Assembly: GCA_964599235.1 (NCBI GenBank)
Contig: CAZRDX010000016.1
Location: 10,399-74,398, forward strand
Direction: 5' to 3'
Source: DRPN01 sp964599235
GTDB taxonomy: Bacteria; Bacteroidota; Bacteroidia; Bacteroidales; VadinHA17
Length of the DNA: 64,000 bases
Numbering within the stretch: the first letter of the stretch is position 1; each line of letters starts with the position of its first letter. Below the pieces are notes generated by a model. The model was given only the letters and a program-made list of their open reading frames with translations. It was not told the DNA's origin and ran no database searches. A program made the position numbers and the translations under genes. Positions 16,483-25,090 of this stretch are shown one piece after another.

Positions 16483-18138
16483 ATGTTCAAAGGGCACCCG
16501 AAGGGCTTATATGTAGCCTTTTTCGCCAACATGGGCGAGCGTTTCGGTTTTTACACGATGATGGCCATTCTGGTCCTTTTCCTGCAGGCCAAGTATGGCC
16601 TTTCCGCCAAGGAAGCAGGCTCCATTTACAGTACTTTTTATTTTGCGATATACGGACTGGCCCTGTTGGGAGGTATTCTTGCCGATGTTACGGGCAAGCT
16701 GATGCGCACCATCCTGGCCGGGCTGATCATCATGTTCCTGGGATATGCATTGATGGCTGTTCCCGGTTTCGGTCAGGGGGTGACCCTCACCGCCCTGGGG
16801 ATCATCGCTTTCGGCAACGGTCTTTTCAAGGGCAACCTCCAGGCTCTGGTAGGCAATCTTTACGAAGACCCCAAATATGCCAAGCTGCGTGACCGCGCTT
16901 TCACCATCTTTTACATGGGCATCAACATCGGAGCTTTCTTCGCCCCCAGTGCTGCCACGGGTGTCCGTAACTGGTGGCTCAAGATCCACGGCCTGGGATA
17001 CAACGCCAACCTTCCGCAGCTGGCCCACGGCTACCTGGATGGCAAGACGGTGGACCTGACCGAACTGCAGAACCTTGCCAATCAGGTCTCCTCGGCTCCG
17101 GTGACCGATCTGAAAGCTTTCGCCCAGCACTACATCGATGTCTTCAGCCAGGGTTACCACATGGCCTTTGGCGTGGCGGGTATTTCGATGGTGATCTCGC
17201 TGATCATCTACCTGGTGCTCAACAAGTATCTGCGTCAGGGCGATATCGCCGGCAGAAAGAAGGAAGAACTTCCCTCCACCATGCAGGATATCTCGCCCCG
17301 GGAGACGCGTGAACGGCTCATCGCTCTGGGGCTGGTGTTCGTAACGGTGATCTTCTTCTGGATGGCTTTCCACCAGAACGGGCTCACCCTCACCCTCTTT
17401 GCGCGCGACTACGTCCGTGAACATGTCTCTCGCTGGTCGTACATCTTCTTCGACCTGCGTTCTTTCCTGCCTCTGATCTTCGCCATTATCGGCGTGATCA
17501 CGATGTTCAACCGCAGTGCCACCTCGAAAGTGCGTTTCGGTGGTGCCAGCCTGGCGGTAGCTTCGCTCATCGTCCTTTACTTTGTTGTCCAGGGATTCCA
17601 GGACCAGATGCCTATCGAGCCGGAACTGTTCCAGCACTTCAATCCCATTTTCATTGTTTTCCTCACACCGGTGGTGGTATGGTTCTTTGGCTGGCTGGAC
17701 AAGAAGGGCAAAGAACCTTCCACACCCCGCAAGATCGCCATCGGCATGTTCCTGGCCTCCATCGCGTACATGCTGCTGGTGATTCCCTCCCTGCACCTAC
17801 CGGCCCCCAACGTGATCGGCGCAGGGGGGTCGCCGGAACGCATCTCCGAGCAGTGGCTCATCTCCACCTACTTCATCCTCACCATCGCCGAACTGTTCCT
17901 CAGCCCCATGGGCATCTCCTTCTTCTCGAAGGTAGCACCGCCCAAGATGAAAGGTTCGATGCAGGGGGTCTGGCTGGGCGCTACCGCCGTAGGCAACCTC
18001 CTGCTCCAGGTAGGCACCTTCTTCTGGGAACGCCTTGAATTGTGGCAGGTGTGGATGATCTTCATCGCCGTCACCATCCTCTCCGGTCTGTTCATCGTCT
18101 CCATCATGAAAAAGCTGGAAAGGGTGGCAGGCTCCTGA
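16483..18138 (+). CDS. POT-family proton-coupled peptide transporter
   Basis: 551 residues with about 14 TM helices, typical of bacterial POT (PTR2/MFS) transporters of di- and tripeptides. The TM1 signature NMGERFGFY keeps the second Glu-Arg of the ExxER motif (Glu19, Arg20), but the first Glu is Asn16. In characterised POT proteins that first Glu takes part in proton coupling. The helical hairpin insert near residues 250-280 and the periplasmic extension around 165-215 fit the bacterial subgroup. It precedes a lipoprotein sulfatase gene by 31 bases, so the two may be one transcript. Peptide transport is inferred from the family. Confidence 0.88.
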   Translation: MFKGHPKGLYVAFFANMGERFGFYTMMAILVLFLQAKYGLSAKEAGSIYSTFYFAIYGLALLGGILADVTGKLMRTILAGLIIMFLGYALMAVPGFGQGVTLTALGIIAFGNGLFKGNLQALVGNLYEDPKYAKLRDRAFTIFYMGINIGAFFAPSAATGVRNWWLKIHGLGYNANLPQLAHGYLDGKTVDLTELQNLANQVSSAPVTDLKAFAQHYIDVFSQGYHMAFGVAGISMVISLIIYLVLNKYLRQGDIAGRKKEELPSTMQDISPRETRERLIALGLVFVTVIFFWMAFHQNGLTLTLFARDYVREHVSRWSYIFFDLRSFLPLIFAIIGVITMFNRSATSKVRFGGASLAVASLIVLYFVVQGFQDQMPIEPELFQHFNPIFIVFLTPVVVWFFGWLDKKGKEPSTPRKIAIGMFLASIAYMLLVIPSLHLPAPNVIGAGGSPERISEQWLISTYFILTIAELFLSPMGISFFSKVAPPKMKGSMQGVWLGATAVGNLLLQVGTFFWERLELWQVWMIFIAVTILSGLFIVSIMKKLERVAGS

Positions 18139-18169
18139 AACACCTTTTACCCTCCTAACCGATAACACC

Positions 18170-19660
18170 ATGACTCCTGTTAGATCGTTCCTTCGACCCC
18201 TGCTGCCGGCAGGGATGTTCTTTCTTTTCCTGCTGACGGCAGGATGTGGCCGGCAACAGAAACACCAACAACTACCCAATGTGGTGATCATCTTTATCGA
18301 TGATCAGGGATATGGTGACATCGGTCCCAACGGGGCCATCGACTATCAGACGCCCAACATTGACCGTCTGGCCGCCGAAGGGATGCGGTTCACCAACTTC
18401 TACGCTGCCCAGGCTGTTTGCAGTGCCTCGCGTGCCGGTCTGCTTACGGGATGTTACCCCAATCGCATCGGCATCACGGGAGCCCTCATGCCATGGGCCA
18501 GGATCGGTCTCAGCGACAAGGAGATGACCATCGCCGAACTGCTCAAACAGAAAGGTTATGCCACCGGTATGGTGGGCAAATGGCACCTGGGTCACCTCAA
18601 ACCTTTCCTGCCGCTGCAGCACGGTTTCGACGATTATCTCGGCCTCCCCTATTCCAACGACATGTGGCCCGTCGACTATGACGGAAAACCCATCACCGAG
18701 AAGTCGTCCAAGCCGTGGAAAGCCAAATATCCTCCTCTGCCGCTCATCGACGGCAACGAGAAAGTGATGGAGATCCGCACCCTCAAAGACCAGGACAAAC
18801 TCACTACCCTCTACACGGAGAGGGCGTTGAAGTTCATCGAGGAACATCAATCCGAACCATTTTTCCTGTACATTGCCCATTCGATGGTCCATGTGCCGCT
18901 CGGGGTATCCGACAGGTTCCGCGGCAAGAGCAAGCAAGGTCTCTTCGGTGATGTGATGATGGAAGTCGACTGGTCGGTGGGAGAAGTGATGAATGCCCTG
19001 GACAGATATGGTCTTCGGGATAATACGCTGGTGATCTATACCAGCGACAACGGTCCGTGGCTCAACTTCGGCAACCATGCCGGTTCGACAGGGGGGTTAC
19101 GTGAGGGGAAAGGCACCAGCTGGGAAGGAGGACAACGGGAGCCCTGCATCATGCGGTGGCCGGGGGTGATCCCCGCCGGCACCATATGCAACAAGCTGGC
19201 CACCACCCTCGACATCCTCCCCACCCTGGCGGCCATCACCGGCGCACCCCTCCCCGATCACAAGATCGACGGCGTCAACATCCTCCCCCTATTGAAAGGA
19301 GACCCCGACGCCGAACCCAGGAAGGTGTTCTATTACTACTACCGTCGCAACAGCCTCGAAGCTGTCAGGAAAGGCCACTGGAAACTGGTGCTCCCCCACA
19401 CCTACCGCTCTTATGAGGGCGTACCACCGGGCCACGACGGATTCCCCGGCCCTTACGCCCACGACTCCACAGGACTGGCCCTCTACAACCTGCGCAGAGA
19501 CCCCGGAGAGAGATACAACGTCATCGACCAGCACCCCGACGTGGTGGAGGATATCATGAAAGAGGTAAAGAAAGCCCGCGAAGACCTGGGCGACGACCTT
19601 ACCGGATACCCCGGAAAAAACCGGCGCCCGCCGGGAAAGGTCAAGGATGCCGGTTCCTGA
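18170..19660 (+). CDS. Formylglycine-dependent sulfatase, lipoprotein
   Basis: 496 residues. A lipobox LTAGC (Cys26) predicts a surface or periplasmic lipoprotein. Sulfatase family residues: metal ligands Asp44-Asp45 in FIDDQGYGD, the modification site Cys84 in CSASR (C-x-A-x-R, substrate of anaerobic or aerobic formylglycine-generating enzyme), GKWHLG with its conserved Lys and His, and YTSDNGP later. It would release sulfate from a sulfated sugar or aromatic ester. No glycan-degradation genes or SusCD pair lie nearby, so the substrate is unknown. It sits downstream of the POT transporter, and its TGA overlaps an in-frame ATG of the next open frame. Confidence 0.92.
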   Translation: MTPVRSFLRPLLPAGMFFLFLLTAGCGRQQKHQQLPNVVIIFIDDQGYGDIGPNGAIDYQTPNIDRLAAEGMRFTNFYAAQAVCSASRAGLLTGCYPNRIGITGALMPWARIGLSDKEMTIAELLKQKGYATGMVGKWHLGHLKPFLPLQHGFDDYLGLPYSNDMWPVDYDGKPITEKSSKPWKAKYPPLPLIDGNEKVMEIRTLKDQDKLTTLYTERALKFIEEHQSEPFFLYIAHSMVHVPLGVSDRFRGKSKQGLFGDVMMEVDWSVGEVMNALDRYGLRDNTLVIYTSDNGPWLNFGNHAGSTGGLREGKGTSWEGGQREPCIMRWPGVIPAGTICNKLATTLDILPTLAAITGAPLPDHKIDGVNILPLLKGDPDAEPRKVFYYYYRRNSLEAVRKGHWKLVLPHTYRSYEGVPPGHDGFPGPYAHDSTGLALYNLRRDPGERYNVIDQHPDVVEDIMKEVKKAREDLGDDLTGYPGKNRRPPGKVKDAGS

Positions 19661-19725
19661 TGAAAAAGAGGGTACGTATTACTTTTTTTCTTATTTTAGC
19701 TCTTCCAACTTGTAAATTACAAGGT

Positions 19726-20106
19726 ATGGAACCTATCAACATCGAAGAGACGGAAAAGACCCCCCGTATCACGTACCTTCCAGAACAGAACAAGATCAAA
19801 ATAGAAGGAAAATCCATCCCGGAAGATCCACGGGAATTCTTCAATCCCATCCTCAAATGGTTTGAAGAATTTTCGGCCGACCCACCCGACGAGACCACGG
19901 TAGAGGTCAAGCTCGAATATTTCAACACCAGCTCTTCCAAAACCTTCCTCCAAATCTTTAAAAAACTGGAAAACATCGTCAGGAAAAAGAAAAAAGTGAT
20001 CATCGAATGGTATTACGAGGTAGATGACTATGACATGAAAGAGTGTGGAGAGGACTACCGCACGATGCTGAAAGTGCCGTTCAAGATGATCGAGGTGATG
20101 GAATAA
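19726..20106 (+). CDS. SiaC-family (DUF1987) regulatory phosphoprotein
   Basis: 126 residues from ATG 19726. The pattern INIEETEKTPRITY, then EGKSIPEDPREFFNPILKW and FNTSSSKTFL, is the DUF1987/SiaC fold, whose Ser/Thr in the NTSSSK turn is the phosphorylation site in Pseudomonas SiaC, partner of the SiaB kinase and SiaA phosphatase. The frame is open back to ATG 19660, which overlaps the sulfatase stop, but the extra 22 residues (MKKRVRITFFLILALPTC...) resemble a secretion signal and are not part of the family. I therefore chose the later start, before which only a weak AAGG lies. No SiaB or SiaA gene is in the window. Confidence 0.78.
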   Translation: MEPINIEETEKTPRITYLPEQNKIKIEGKSIPEDPREFFNPILKWFEEFSADPPDETTVEVKLEYFNTSSSKTFLQIFKKLENIVRKKKKVIIEWYYEVDDYDMKECGEDYRTMLKVPFKMIEVME

Positions 20107-20140
20107 CCCCGTACACATCCGCCTTAATTCCCTTCAACAT

Positions 20141-20482
20141 ATGGACACGCTGGAAAAGATCACGGAGGCTCTGAAGCGCTTCCGTGATGAACGGGATTGG
20201 GCACAGTTCCACAATCCCAAGGATCTGGCCCTGGCCCTCTCGATCGAGACTGCCGAACTGAACGAGCTTTTTCTCTGGAAAAAAGAAAATGAACTGGACC
20301 AGGTCGATACGGACAGGGTGGCCGAAGAACTGGCTGACGTCCTGGCATTCGCCCTGTTACTGGCTGAACATTATGGTTTCGACATCGGAAAGATCATGGA
20401 GAAGAAGTTACGCAGCAACGCGGAAAAGTATCCGGTAAGCAAGGCTCGTGGCTCATCCCGGAAATACAACGAACTGAAATAA
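20141..20482 (+). CDS. MazG-like nucleotide pyrophosphohydrolase (dCTPase type)
   Basis: 113 residues, cytosolic. All-alpha NTP pyrophosphohydrolase residues are present: Glu36 and Glu39 in SIETAEL, and Glu63 and Asp66 in EELADVL, which bind Mg2+. Size and the Trp-rich start (DWAQFHNPKDLA) match the RS21-C6/DCTPP1 group, which hydrolyses dCTP and modified dNTPs to the monophosphate and PPi, cleaning the nucleotide pool. It starts 34 bases after the SiaC-like gene and is followed by a bidirectional hairpin. Confidence 0.88.
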   Translation: MDTLEKITEALKRFRDERDWAQFHNPKDLALALSIETAELNELFLWKKENELDQVDTDRVAEELADVLAFALLLAEHYGFDIGKIMEKKLRSNAEKYPVSKARGSSRKYNELK

Positions 20483-20510
20483 AAAAAGAGGACCTCCGTC
20501 CTCTTCTTTT
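20481..20510. terminator. Bidirectional terminator between mazG-like gene and tRNA-Met
   Basis: 8-bp stem AAGAGGAC/GTCCTCTT with loop CTCC, flanked by A's on the left and CTTTT on the right. It can end the rightward mazG-like transcript and the leftward tRNA-Met transcript. Confidence 0.8.
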
Positions 20511-20512
20511 AG

Positions 20513-20586
20513 TAGCGAGGGAGGGACTTGAACCCTCGGCCTCAGGATTATGAATCCTGCGCTCTAACCAGCTGAGCTACCTCGCC
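20513..20586 (-). tRNA. tRNA with CAT anticodon (elongator Met or Ile2)
   Basis: On the minus strand the acceptor stem GGCGAGG pairs with CCTCGCT, D arm GCTC/GAGC, anticodon arm AGGATTCATAATCCT with CAT, and T arm GAGGGTTCAAGTCCCTC. The discriminator is A and CCA is not encoded. The 5' end lacks the unpaired C1-A72 feature of initiator tRNA, so it is an elongator Met or the Ile2 tRNA whose C34 is modified by TilS. The overall sequence looks more like elongator Met. Confidence 0.93.
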
Positions 20587-20769
20587 CCGAAAACAGCGGT
20601 GCAAATATACAATTTCCTGATAAATTGCAACGATCTCACCGACAATTTTACCGGTTCATGCCGCTATTCCAGACCCTTACCGGCGCTTCCCAAAGTATGG
20701 AAGAGAAAAGTTCATTTTCCCGATATTTTTCATATATTGCAGACAAACACACATTCCCGAACTTCAAAG

Positions 20770-21147
20770 ATGAAAACGAAATACGAACTGGAATACACGA
20801 TCAACACTTCACCCCATGTTCTGTTCAACAGGCTCTGTACAGCGGGAGGACTTTGTGAATGGTTCGCCGACGATGTTTATGTCGACGGCGACGAGTTCAC
20901 TTTCGTCTGGGAAGGCACCGAACAGAAGGCCCGCATGACCGGCCTCAAAGAGAACAAATATGTCCGTTTTCACTGGCTGGATGACGACGACCCGAAAAGC
21001 TACTTCGAATTTCGTATTAACATCGACGAACTCACCAAGGACGTAGCTCTGATGGTCACCGACTTTGCCGAAGAGGATGAGAAGGATGATGCCATCGACC
21101 TGTGGAACACCCAGATCGCCGAACTCAAAAGGAACCTGGGACTCTGA
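20770..21147 (+). CDS. START-like (AHSA1/SRPBCC-fold) domain protein
   Basis: 125 residues from the ATG at 20770; the open frame extends further left, but that part is low-complexity and precedes the natural start MKTKYELEYTINTSP. The pattern ELEYTINTSPHVLFNRLCT, GLCEWFADDV and FRINIDELTKDVALMVTDFA matches the short Bacteroidota START-like family, a helix-grip fold with a hydrophobic cavity. It has no catalytic residue I can name, and the ligand is unknown. It stands alone 60 bases before the lptF/G-like operon. Residues 105-118 are strikingly acidic. Confidence 0.8.
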   Translation: MKTKYELEYTINTSPHVLFNRLCTAGGLCEWFADDVYVDGDEFTFVWEGTEQKARMTGLKENKYVRFHWLDDDDPKSYFEFRINIDELTKDVALMVTDFAEEDEKDDAIDLWNTQIAELKRNLGL

Positions 21148-21171
21148 TCCTCTTTCTCCCGAAAAATAACT

Positions 21172-21179
21172 TACTTTTG
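21172..21179 (+). promoter_or_regulatory. -7 promoter box TACTTTTG
   Basis: Exact TAnnTTTG, 32 bases upstream of the lptF/G-like start. No consensus -33 box at standard spacing (TTTC at 21153 is 15 bases away). It probably drives the coupled run to fmt. Confidence 0.55.
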
Positions 21180-21210
21180 TAGACGTTTCCCGGGTAAGGA
21201 CCCCTGCTGC

Positions 21211-22710
21211 ATGAAACGACTGCACCGTTATATCCTGCGTTCGTTCGTCGGACCTCTGGTACTGACGTTCTTCATCGTCATGTTCCTGATGATCATGCAG
21301 TTCCTGTGGAAATACATCGACGATCTCGTCGGCAAGGGACTGAAAGCTGATGTGTTGGCCGAGCTGCTTTTCTACCTCGCGGCCAGTTTCGTCCCGATGG
21401 CACTGCCTTTGGCCATCCTTCTGGCGGCACTGATGACTTTCGGCAATTTCGGCGAGCGCTTCGAACTCACGGCCATGAAATCTTCAGGTATCCCCCTGCA
21501 GAAGATCATGCTCCCCGTCTTTTACCTCATGCTCCTCCTCACCGCCTTCGCCTTCTATTTCGCCAACAACATTCTCCCGGTGGCCAACCTCAAATCGCGC
21601 GCCCTCATCTGGGACATCCAGCAACAACGCCCCGAACTGAACATCAAAGCCGGCGAGTTCTACAACGGCATCGAAGGATACTCCATCAAGATCGGCAGAA
21701 AGAATTTCAAAACCAACCTCCTTTACCACATCCTCATCTACGACCATACCGAGAAAAGGGGCAATGTAGCCGTCACCTACGCCGACTCGGGCAGGATGAC
21801 CATCACGCCCGACAAGAAAGACCTCGTGTTCAATCTCTATCACGGACGTTCTTACTACGAGATCCAGAACAAGCAGAAACGCAGCTATGCCAGGGAACGT
21901 ACCTACCCTTTCCGGCAGGACCATTTCGATGAACAGACCATCATCATCAAGCTCACAGGCTTCGGTCTGAAACGCACCGACGAGAACCTTTTCAAGAACC
22001 ATTACCAGATGCTCAACCTCTCACAGCTGGAGCATTTCTCCGATTCGCTCACCGAACAGCTAAGGAAAAGAGAAAGCATGGTAAAAAGAACGATCTGGGG
22101 ACAACTCTTTGGGGAAAGTCGTTTTTTCAAAAAGATGCATGAACGCGACACCACCTTGCGTCACAAGGCGGAACAAGCCGGCCCTTTCGATCTGTGGGCC
22201 GTGTATGATACTCTTCCCCCGTCGCTCAAGCAGACCGTCACCGAAAATGCACTGACCTCGGCGCAGGGAACGCGGGATTATATCCGTAACATGAGCAAGA
22301 TCGTCGAGTCGCACGTCAAATACATCCGCAGGTACCAGATCGAATGGCACCGCAAGTTCACCCTCTCCCTGGCCTGCATCATCTTTTTCTTCATCGGCGC
22401 TCCGCTGGGGGCCATCATCCGTCGCGGAGGACTGGGCATGCCGGTGGTGATCTCCATCCTCTTTTTTGTCTTCTATTACATCATCTCCATGTCGGGGGAG
22501 AAATTCGTCAGAGAAGATGTTTGGTCTCCTTTCACAGGCATGTGGATCAGCACCTTCATCCTTCTGCCCATTGGCATCTACCTCACTTACAAGTCGACCA
22601 ACGATGCCGCCATCATGAGCCAGGAGGCCTACACGCAGTTCTTCCAGCAGCTCTGGAAGAACATCCGTCGTTTTCTCCCCGGCAGGAAGAAAGATCCCGA
22701 CGCACGATGA
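21211..22710 (+). CDS. LptF/LptG-family LPS export permease
   Basis: 499 residues. YjgP/YjgQ layout: three TM helices at the N-terminus (about residues 10-120), a periplasmic beta-jellyroll-like domain, and three TM helices near residues 385-480. The opening MKRLHRYILRSFVGPL and PMALPLAILLAALMTFG are typical of this permease, which with LptB ATPase pulls lipopolysaccharide from the inner membrane toward the LptA/D bridge. It is longer than the proteobacterial proteins because of a loop around residues 285-370. The stop overlaps the GT4 gene's ATG as ATGA. Whether it serves as LptF or LptG cannot be decided here. Confidence 0.88.
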   Translation: MKRLHRYILRSFVGPLVLTFFIVMFLMIMQFLWKYIDDLVGKGLKADVLAELLFYLAASFVPMALPLAILLAALMTFGNFGERFELTAMKSSGIPLQKIMLPVFYLMLLLTAFAFYFANNILPVANLKSRALIWDIQQQRPELNIKAGEFYNGIEGYSIKIGRKNFKTNLLYHILIYDHTEKRGNVAVTYADSGRMTITPDKKDLVFNLYHGRSYYEIQNKQKRSYARERTYPFRQDHFDEQTIIIKLTGFGLKRTDENLFKNHYQMLNLSQLEHFSDSLTEQLRKRESMVKRTIWGQLFGESRFFKKMHERDTTLRHKAEQAGPFDLWAVYDTLPPSLKQTVTENALTSAQGTRDYIRNMSKIVESHVKYIRRYQIEWHRKFTLSLACIIFFFIGAPLGAIIRRGGLGMPVVISILFFVFYYIISMSGEKFVREDVWSPFTGMWISTFILLPIGIYLTYKSTNDAAIMSQEAYTQFFQQLWKNIRRFLPGRKKDPDAR

Positions 22711-23912
22711 GGATCCTGTTCCTTTCACCCAAGCCTCCTTATCCTCCTGTGGACGGCAGCTCGCTGGCCACCTGGCAGATGGCGGAGGGTCTGGCACGGC
22801 GCGGGCATGAGGTGCAGGTCTTCCATCTCAATACGCCCAAGCATGTTTTCCCCGAAGGTACGGTCGTACCGCATGGTATCCTCTTCACTTCCGCCCGGGC
22901 CGACACCTCTTTTTCTCCGGCCGGCCTGATAGGTGCGCTGCGGCCCGGCCGGCCACCCTATCTGGTGAGCCGTTTTTCCCCGCCGGCAGCATTGCACAGG
23001 CTGGAAGAACTTTTGGAGGAACATTCCTTCGACATCATCCAGTTCGAAGGACTGATGATGGTCCCTTACCTCCCGGTGGTACGTCGTCACCAGCCGCAGG
23101 CCTTGCCCGTGTTCCGTCCCCACAATGCCGAGCACCGCATCTGGCGTACGCTGGCCGACCACACCCCCTCCCCGCTACGCAGGCTGGTCTACCGGCTCCA
23201 GGCAGCCCAGCTCCTGCGTTACGAAAGAGAGATCTCCGGGCACTTCCCTCTCATCATCCCCATCAGCGGGGAGGATGCGGCATTCTTCCGCGTGTGGGCC
23301 CCCCGGGCCCGTCTCATCACCATCCCTTACGGGGTGCCTGTTCAGGCGGGACCTCCGCTGGGAGAGCGTCGTCGCGACCTGCTTTTTCTGGGAGCTCTCG
23401 ACTGGCGCCCCAACGTGCAGGGTCTCCGTTGGTTCCTGCGGCGGGTGTGGCCCCTGCTGGTTGCCGGTGAGCCCGCCTGCGTCCTGCGCATCGCCGGCCG
23501 GGCCGCAGCACCCACCCTCGTCCGCGAACTGCAGACCGCCGCAAACAACAGCGGCGGCACCATCGAGTTCCTCGGCAGGATCGACGACCCCACACCCTTC
23601 CTGTGGTCGGGCAGCCTCTTCGTGGCACCCCTGCTCGCCGGCAGCGGCATACGCATCAAGATCCTCGAAGCCATGGCCCACGGCCTGCCGGTGATCACCA
23701 CCACCGTGGGCGCATCAGGCCTGCCCGTACAACCCGGCCAACACCTCCTCCTGACAGACACCCCCGAAGAGATGGCAGGCACCATCCGGTCAATCCTCCA
23801 CTCCCCCCAACAAATGGAGAAGATCAGGAAAAATGCATTATCTTTCGTCAGGGAACATTTCAACCCGGAAAAGCTCCTCGACCAACTCGAACAAGCGTAT
23901 CAACAGGCGTGA
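22707..23912 (+). CDS. Glycosyltransferase family 4
   Basis: 401 residues from ATG 22707, which overlaps the lptF/G-like stop (ATGA). The N-terminal Rossmann half opens with MRILFLSPKPPYPPVDG, and the C-terminal half has the sugar-nucleotide binding E-x7-E region GSGIRIKILEAMAHG near residues 315-330. It is a retaining GT-B enzyme that would add a sugar from an NDP-donor to a cell-surface glycan or LPS core. The coupling to an LPS export permease and a GT2 gene supports a role in LPS or capsule assembly. Donor and acceptor are unknown. Confidence 0.9.
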   Translation: MRILFLSPKPPYPPVDGSSLATWQMAEGLARRGHEVQVFHLNTPKHVFPEGTVVPHGILFTSARADTSFSPAGLIGALRPGRPPYLVSRFSPPAALHRLEELLEEHSFDIIQFEGLMMVPYLPVVRRHQPQALPVFRPHNAEHRIWRTLADHTPSPLRRLVYRLQAAQLLRYEREISGHFPLIIPISGEDAAFFRVWAPRARLITIPYGVPVQAGPPLGERRRDLLFLGALDWRPNVQGLRWFLRRVWPLLVAGEPACVLRIAGRAAAPTLVRELQTAANNSGGTIEFLGRIDDPTPFLWSGSLFVAPLLAGSGIRIKILEAMAHGLPVITTTVGASGLPVQPGQHLLLTDTPEEMAGTIRSILHSPQQMEKIRKNALSFVREHFNPEKLLDQLEQAYQQA

Positions 23913-25090
23913 CCTTCTGGCTACATATCCTCTTCTGGCTTCCGGCGGCACTGCTGTTCCACTCGTATGTCCTTTTCCCCGTGTTCCTCGATCATCTGTA
24001 CCGGCGTCGCGGACGACGGCACATGGAGGAAGAGCAACATCCTTTCCCGAAAGTGAGCGTCCTGATCCCCGCCTACAACGAGGCCGGCGTCATCGAGGAG
24101 AAGATCCGCTCGGTCTTTGCCAGCGACTACCCCGCCGAACAACTGGAGGTGCTGGTGGCATCCGATGCTTCCACCGACCGGACGGATGCCATCGTCCGCC
24201 AGCTGACTGAGGAGTTCCCCGCTCTGCGCTTCTTCCGTCAGGAAAACCGTACCGGCAAGCCGGGCCTCATCGACCTGCTGGCAGAAAAAGCTGCGGGCGA
24301 GATCCTGGTACTCACCGACGCCAACGTGCTGCTGGCACCCGACACGCTCCGTCTCATGACCGCACCTTTCCGCGATCCCCGCACCGGCCTCGTCGACACC
24401 CGGCTGGTGGGTACCGGAAGCGACAGCGGCATCGCCCTGCTGGAAAAAAAATACCATGAACGCGAGGTAATGATCAAACACAAGGAAGGCGCGGTCTGGG
24501 GCTTCATCATGGGCCCCTCGGGAGCATGCTACGCCCTGCGCAGGGAACTGCTCACCCCCGTACCCTCCAACTTCCTGGTCGACGACTTCTACATCAGTAT
24601 GCAGGTGATCCGCCGGGGCCATACGGCTTGTGTGGTCCCCGAAGCCATGGTGTACGAAGATGTCACCGAACATTTCCGGGAAGCCTTCCGACGAAAGGTG
24701 CGCATCGCTGCCGGCAATTTCCAGAACCTGGCACATTTTTTACCCATGTTCCGCAACATCTTCTCACCTCTCGGCTATTGTTTCTGGTCACACAAAGGGA
24801 TCCGCTGGTTCGGTCCGTGGCTTCTGATCATCAACCTGACCTCCAACATCTTCCTTGCAATGTTTTCCCCCCTCTATACCTTTTTCCTGGGTGTACAGGC
24901 CGGGATACTTCTCCTGGCAGCATTCGATGCTCTTTTGGGGATTTTCGGAAAACAAATTGTAATTTTGCGGTTCATCACACATTTCTATGCCATGAACCTG
25001 GCGCTGGCCGCAGGTGCGGTGAAGGCGCTCAAAGGGATCAAAACCAATGTCTGGAAACCAACCAAAAGAAACCCGCAACATAAGCGATGA
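23909..25090 (+). CDS. Membrane-bound glycosyltransferase family 2
   Basis: 393 residues starting at GTG 23909, which overlaps the GT4 stop (GTGA); the reading frame is open further left but only as shadow of GT4, and no ATG suits. An N-terminal TM helix (WLHILFWLPAALLFHSYVLF region) is followed by a GT-A domain with VSVLIPAYNEAG, ASDASTDRT and metal-binding LTDANVLL, an acceptor-side motif FRRKVRIAAGN, and two to three C-terminal TM helices. It resembles processive or lipid-linked GT2 enzymes. It likely acts at the inner membrane in the same glycan pathway as the neighbouring GT4. Confidence 0.88.
   Translation: MTFWLHILFWLPAALLFHSYVLFPVFLDHLYRRRGRRHMEEEQHPFPKVSVLIPAYNEAGVIEEKIRSVFASDYPAEQLEVLVASDASTDRTDAIVRQLTEEFPALRFFRQENRTGKPGLIDLLAEKAAGEILVLTDANVLLAPDTLRLMTAPFRDPRTGLVDTRLVGTGSDSGIALLEKKYHEREVMIKHKEGAVWGFIMGPSGACYALRRELLTPVPSNFLVDDFYISMQVIRRGHTACVVPEAMVYEDVTEHFREAFRRKVRIAAGNFQNLAHFLPMFRNIFSPLGYCFWSHKGIRWFGPWLLIINLTSNIFLAMFSPLYTFFLGVQAGILLLAAFDALLGIFGKQIVILRFITHFYAMNLALAAGAVKALKGIKTNVWKPTKRNPQHKR

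Noticed and set aside
19660..19725. Signal-peptide-like extension of the SiaC-like protein
   Set aside because: The family begins at the later start; the extension likely reflects an accidental open frame.
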